NCBI GenBank assembly: GCA_002105175.1
Contig: MCGE01000016.1
Coordinates: 69,501-133,500, forward strand
Reading direction: 5' to 3'
From: Absidia repens
Taxonomy: Eukaryota; Mucoromycota; Mucoromycetes; Mucorales; Cunninghamellaceae
Length of the DNA: 64,000 nt
Of the stretch, positions 57,965-64,000 are shown one piece after another. The notes under the pieces are model-generated. The model was not told where the DNA came from. It saw nothing but the letters and a program-made list of their open reading frames with translations, and searched no databases. Positions within the stretch are counted from its first letter, which is position 1. Each line of letters begins with the position of its first letter. Position numbers and translations under genes: made by a program.

Positions 57965-59786
57965 ATGACACAACGACCCAATAGACGACAGTATCCTTCA
58001 CCAATAGACAGCACTAGTGCCAACACCCCTCTTTTGGGATCCCCAAACACAAGCAAATCAACCCCATTATCTACCACCACAGCTTTGACTGGCAACAATC
58101 ATGTATACCAAACTTTTCATACAGCAGCAGCAAATGGCGGACCCCATCTCCCTACCTCCATTTCCCCAGCAGCCGCTCAACCTGGCCTGATAGTATCTCG
58201 CACCAAGCCAAAACAACCCAATCGAACAACGAAAACATCTCAAAAACTCAAGCTGTTTCCAGAAGAAGAGGATCAAACTGTTTATATGCCTGATGACTTG
58301 ACAGCAGACGTTTACACTCAATTGGCCCAAATCCCTCATGGTACTGCAAGGGTGGAAGCCGAGCGTCTTTCAAAAATGAATCGAGATGATCTTCCTCGAG
58401 TGACAGCTTATTGTACTGCTTCGTAAGTTTTTATTTTTTATATTTTTTATCTTTTTAGTTAACAGTGATTCACGGTTGTTGTATCTTATCATATATTGTC
58501 TTTTGTAGTGCTTATCGTATGGACGATTTGGCCAAGTATCTTCAATCCAAAAAGAAAACGAACGGAACAGCAATCAAGCGATTTGATGAATGGTAAGATA
58601 TATGATGGTATTTTACGATCGTGAAACACATAGATTGAATAATACAATCTATTTGATATATAAATATAGTGTGTATACGCCTTACTCCTTGTCATATCCA
58701 TCGGGACCTCCTAAAAAGAGCAATGGAAGTGATCATCACCGCAATGAGCCGACTGTCACCTTCCTTCCTGAAATGTTTTTGTTTGATTATGGTGTGGTGG
58801 TATTCTGGGGCATGACATTGACCGAAGAACAACGAATACTGAAGGAATTGAAACCGTTTGAAGATGAAACATTAGGTAAAAACAATCAAAAGTGTATTTA
58901 CGTTTATGTGTATATGTGTATCCATTTCTTAATTGCATTTCTCTCTATTTTGCAGAATCGGATGATGTAGAGACAGAAGAATTCAACTATTATTATGATG
59001 AAAACTATCAACCAAGGTAAAACAACAGTAAGAACAGAGAAGAAAAGAGAGATGTATGTATATAATACTCATTTATTCTGTATTTCTCAATTAGAATCTA
59101 CAACGACATTATCACTTTGCGTCATCCGTCCAATTATCTCGTCAAGCTAACGATTGCTCATGCTATAGCACAAAGTGTCAAGATGACTTTGTTTGAAAGA
59201 CTGATCGATGATACCATCAATGACACCAAATATATTCCTCAAGTGATGGCTGAAAATGGCAATATCCATATGTCAAGGTAATATATATATATATATGATC
59301 AAAATCGGCTTAATTATTTATGTACTGATCATTATTATCGTGACTCCGTGGTTTTTATACATAGAACGGCAATCACAAAAAAAATCGGACAGCTGTTTAT
59401 TATGCGGATCAATGTGAACTTGGTGTCAAATATACTGGATACACCAGAAATTTTTTGGTCGGAACCGGCTTTAGAGCCGTTGTATAGTGCTATACGAAGT
59501 TATCTGGAAATCTCTCAACGTGTGGAACTACTGAATCAACGTGTAGAGGTGATTAGCGATTTATTGGACATGCTGAAGGATCATTTAAATAGCTCTCATG
59601 GTAAACATATTTCTTTTTTATCATCAGCATTGTCAAAAAATCATCTTTATTACTGACTTACTTTTTATTTTGTTCTGCGTAGGTGAACATTTGGAATGGA
59701 TTGTCATTTGGCTGATTGCAATGGAAATTGTTGTGGCGGTTATTACCACGACAGTGGATGCCTTTAGTTTATCTCATATTAGTTAG
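57965..59786 (+). CDS. RMD1/RMND1-family protein (DUF155)
   Basis: Seven exons: 57965-58422, 58509-58592, 58670-58875, 58956-59016, 59095-59277, 59365-59600 and 59683-59786; 443 residues. Residues ~1-100 are a Pro/Thr/Asn-rich tail. The DUF155 domain then runs to the end, with MFLFDYGVVVFWGMT, EQRILKELKPFE, SNYLVKLTIAHAIAQSVKM, FERLIDD, and a coiled segment LEISQRVELLNQRVEVISDLLDMLKDHLN before a C-terminal membrane helix (EWIVIWLIAMEIVVAVITT). Family members include yeast Rmd1, Rmd8 and the mitochondrial Rmnd1/Mrx10, the last anchored in the inner membrane and linked to mitoribosomes. The N-terminus here is not a clear mitochondrial presequence, so a Rmd1/Rmd8-like member seems likelier. Confidence 0.93.
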
Positions 59787-60761
59787 TGCATCGTCCCCCT
59801 CCCTTTTACATTTATATATTTATTATCATGATGACCCCCCTTTTTTTGCGCTATATTGTAATAAAAATATACTCTTATCATATCATATCTCTCTATCTTA
59901 TGTCTTTTATGTGTGATTTTATTTTAATCTCAATACTGTATGATTTTTGCAATTGTTCATTATCATTATCATCCTATACAATATTGATCTTGTACTGTCG
60001 TGCTGTTACCCCACAGTAAATGATTACTCTTTTTTTTTTTTTTTTCGAGGAAGTCGGCCTACTGAATAGGGAAATTCCGCTTTCGGTAAATTCTTTTATT
60101 GTTTTGTTTATTTTATTTTGCGTAATTCATTTCAACCAAAAAGTTAATCTAGAACCCCAATTCAGAAGTTACACGCCCTATCATACCAACCTGTATTTTA
60201 AGGACGCACAGTCATTTTTGCAGGAATCTAAATTTCCAGTTCGCATCGCTGTCCGATGCAGTAACTCATGACATTTATCGCAATACATGCTGTTTGTTTT
60301 CTCTGCTACACACACATACGCACACATACACACATACACTGTCAAATAAACAAATACACACATACACACATACACATACATTGTCAAGTATAAAAACAAA
60401 ACAAAACACCATACATAATGTCGAATAAAAAAGGTCAAATGATTCTGTGTAGAAATGTTTATTGTTGTCATCATTGTTCATGATCATTAAAAGATATAAA
60501 AAGAAAAGAATAATAGAATAAAATAATGAGTGTGTTTTTTATGCGTACTAAGGGAAGGGGGAGCAGGGGGAGACGGTAGGTGAAGAGCAAAAGAAAGAAA
60601 AGAAAACAGGAGAGAGAGGTGGAGATAAAAGTGAGTAAAATATATAAAAAAGAAAAGAAAGAAAAAAGAAGGAAAGAAAACGAGGAGTAAACTAAGGAGA
60701 AGAAGGAGGAGGAGGAGGAAGGGTGTTATATCTAATACAAAAAGACGCCATGTGGGTCCTT
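59787..60761. other. Convergent 3' regions
   Basis: Between the DUF155 gene and the PKA gene. Contains a poly-T run near 60030-60046, a CA-rich repeat (60306-60378), AATAAA-type signals on both strands, and a purine-rich run near 60550-60720. Frames on the minus strand read the CA repeat and are not genes. Confidence 0.6.
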
Positions 60762-62698
<1,937 letters not shown>

Positions 62699-63451
62699 GG
62701 TAATATAGTTGTATAAGAGCAGCCAGACTCAAGTATATTCTTAAAAGATATCAATAACAAGATGACACAAAAGTAAAGGTCACCTAGAGCATAAAGAAAG
62801 AACGTCAGTGATACTTATTTGTCAATGATGTATATATTCCAATCTAGATTTACCTTGGTTTGAGGATATATATAATAGAGGTGTTGGGATATATATAAAT
62901 AGAAGATTGGCCTTTTTTGTTTTTTACTATGTGGCTGTATATTCGTGTGAAGGTATAGCCAGACGAGAGTATATAGTGTCAGGTAGAGTATATATGAAGT
63001 CAGATGGGTAAAAGGTGGTCTTTTCTTGTCTAAACAAGAAATAGGAAAAAGGGTAAAAAAAAAAAAGGAAAAGGGAAAAAAAGAAAAAGAAAGAGAAAGC
63101 AAATAATTTGAGTCTGTCCCCCCCTTACTTTTTTATTTTTGTTCGGGGACGTAAAAGCAAAAAGGGGACACGCCAAATGGGTTAATCAGAACCATGGTTG
63201 CACAGTGCCAGCTCAATTATTGAGCAGGTCTATCTCGTCATTGTTTTTCTGTACCGCCAATCGTCATCCCACCTTCTCGGTTGCCCTTTTGCTGCACAAT
63301 TGCTGGTGTTTTCGCACTCCGCTTCTGGCGGGTTCAGCCATGACTCGTTTCTCTGGCTTTTATTGAGCGCTCAAGCTTGTTTTTTTTTTTATTTCTTTCT
63401 CTACTTGACCACCAAAATAGACTTTTTTCGTCTTCTTCTTTCTATACAACA
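62699..63451. promoter_or_regulatory. Divergent promoter region of PKA and SNU114
   Basis: 753 bases between two outward-facing genes. Strong strand asymmetry: purine-rich on the plus strand at 63040-63100 and pyrimidine-rich at 63370-63450, before the SNU114 ATG. TATATAAA-like words near 62860-62902 lie on the PKA side. The GC-richer 63130-63370 stays open on the plus strand for about 75 codons (63139-63366) but shows no domain or splice partner. Confidence 0.45.
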
Positions 63452-63980
63452 ATGGATGAATCACTTTACGACGAATTCGGGAACTACCTTGGCCCCGATC
63501 TTGAAGATGATGATGATATCGAATACGAACAAGAAGAACTCGATCAAGAGGAAACCTATGGAGACACCACCGCATACGATCAACAACAGACCAGCGACCA
63601 AGACGAAGAAATGGTAGACGAAGGTGCCCTTATGCGAGTTGATGGTAAGTGTTCAATATTTATACTTGAATCGTTTGATGAAGAAGGAAACTCCCCTAGA
63701 ACACGTATTGGAATCTCTCTGTTGACGCGACCTTCTCCTGCTCACACTCCTTTTTTTTTATTCTCATTATATCCATTATAGATATCCCTGCTAATCAAAT
63801 CGTTTTACATGAAGACAAGAAATACTACCCCTCTGCTGAAGAAGTTTATGGAGCGGATGTGGAAACGATGGTGCAAGAAGAAGATACTCAACCTTTATCC
63901 GAACCTATTGTCAAACCTGTTGAAATTCGTAAATTCATTGTATCCGAAAAGAATCTCCCTGATACTCGTTACAGTAAAGA
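63452..63980 (+). CDS. SNU114: U5 snRNP GTPase SNU114/EFTUD2, 5' part
   Basis: EF-2-like GTPase of the U5 snRNP that controls Brr2 unwinding during spliceosome activation. Two exons are visible, 63452-63644 and 63782-63980, and a GTAAGT donor at 63981 shows the gene continues past the window. The ~130 residues seen are the family's acidic N-terminus ([20 protein letters not shown]) followed by the nearly invariant stretch [20 protein letters not shown], then [17 protein letters not shown]. The GTPase domain itself lies outside. Identification is secure despite truncation. Confidence 0.94.
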
Positions 63981-64000
63981 GTAAGTATGGCTGGCTGGGT

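Overview
The window looks like nuclear DNA of an early-diverging filamentous fungus, most probably a Mucoromycota (Mucorales-like) species. The reasons are: intron-rich genes with short GTAAGT...YAG introns that can be joined with consistent phase in every recognised gene; AT-rich intergenic DNA full of homopolymer runs; polyglutamine and polyhistidine tracts; and the gene set itself (an STK32/YANK-type kinase, an Rrm4-like mRNA transporter, ERH, a P5-type ATPase, a large-insert globin). Exon positions were worked out by hand from splice signals and reading-phase continuity. They are predictions, not transcript evidence.

Layout. 1-8.4 kb: acyltransferase (-), ARPC2 (+), YANK-type kinase (+), globin-domain protein (+). 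8.4-11.6 kb: a gene-poor stretch with weak spliced fragments and one copy of a dispersed repeat (called R here). 11.6-24.4 kb, all minus strand: heat-shock-factor-type regulator, LAT-type amino acid permease, Rrm4-like protein with three RRM and two MLLE domains, and ERH with an added RGG tail. 24.4-31.2 kb: a gene-free island with two tRNA-Gln(UUG) genes in a nearly perfect inverted duplication, flanked by degenerate LTRs with TGTTACG...CGTAACA ends, plus two R copies. 31.2-37.7 kb: cytochrome P450 (+) and TBC1D5-like Rab GAP (-), convergent. 37.7-41.5 kb: repeat-bearing intergenic DNA. 41.5-46.4 kb: a long, divergent P5-type ATPase (+). 46.4-64 kb: a small hydrophilic protein, NOG2 (-) in divergent arrangement with an unrecognised proline/serine-rich gene (+), an MFS sugar transporter (+), R copy 6, a possible secreted protein (-), a DUF155/RMD1-family protein (+), the PKA catalytic subunit (-), and the 5' end of the U5 snRNP GTPase SNU114/EFTUD2, which runs off the window.

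The genes do not form one pathway. They are mostly housekeeping and signalling genes (actin nucleation, ribosome biogenesis, splicing, mRNA transport, retromer/Rab7 traffic, PKA signalling, lipid synthesis, nutrient uptake), separated by islands of repeats. The most unusual items are the twin-tRNA palindrome with its LTRs, the R repeat family (seven copies, conserved left end, no coding), the P5 ATPase with a cysteine-rich lumenal domain and altered TM4 and TGES motifs, and the Rrm4-like protein.
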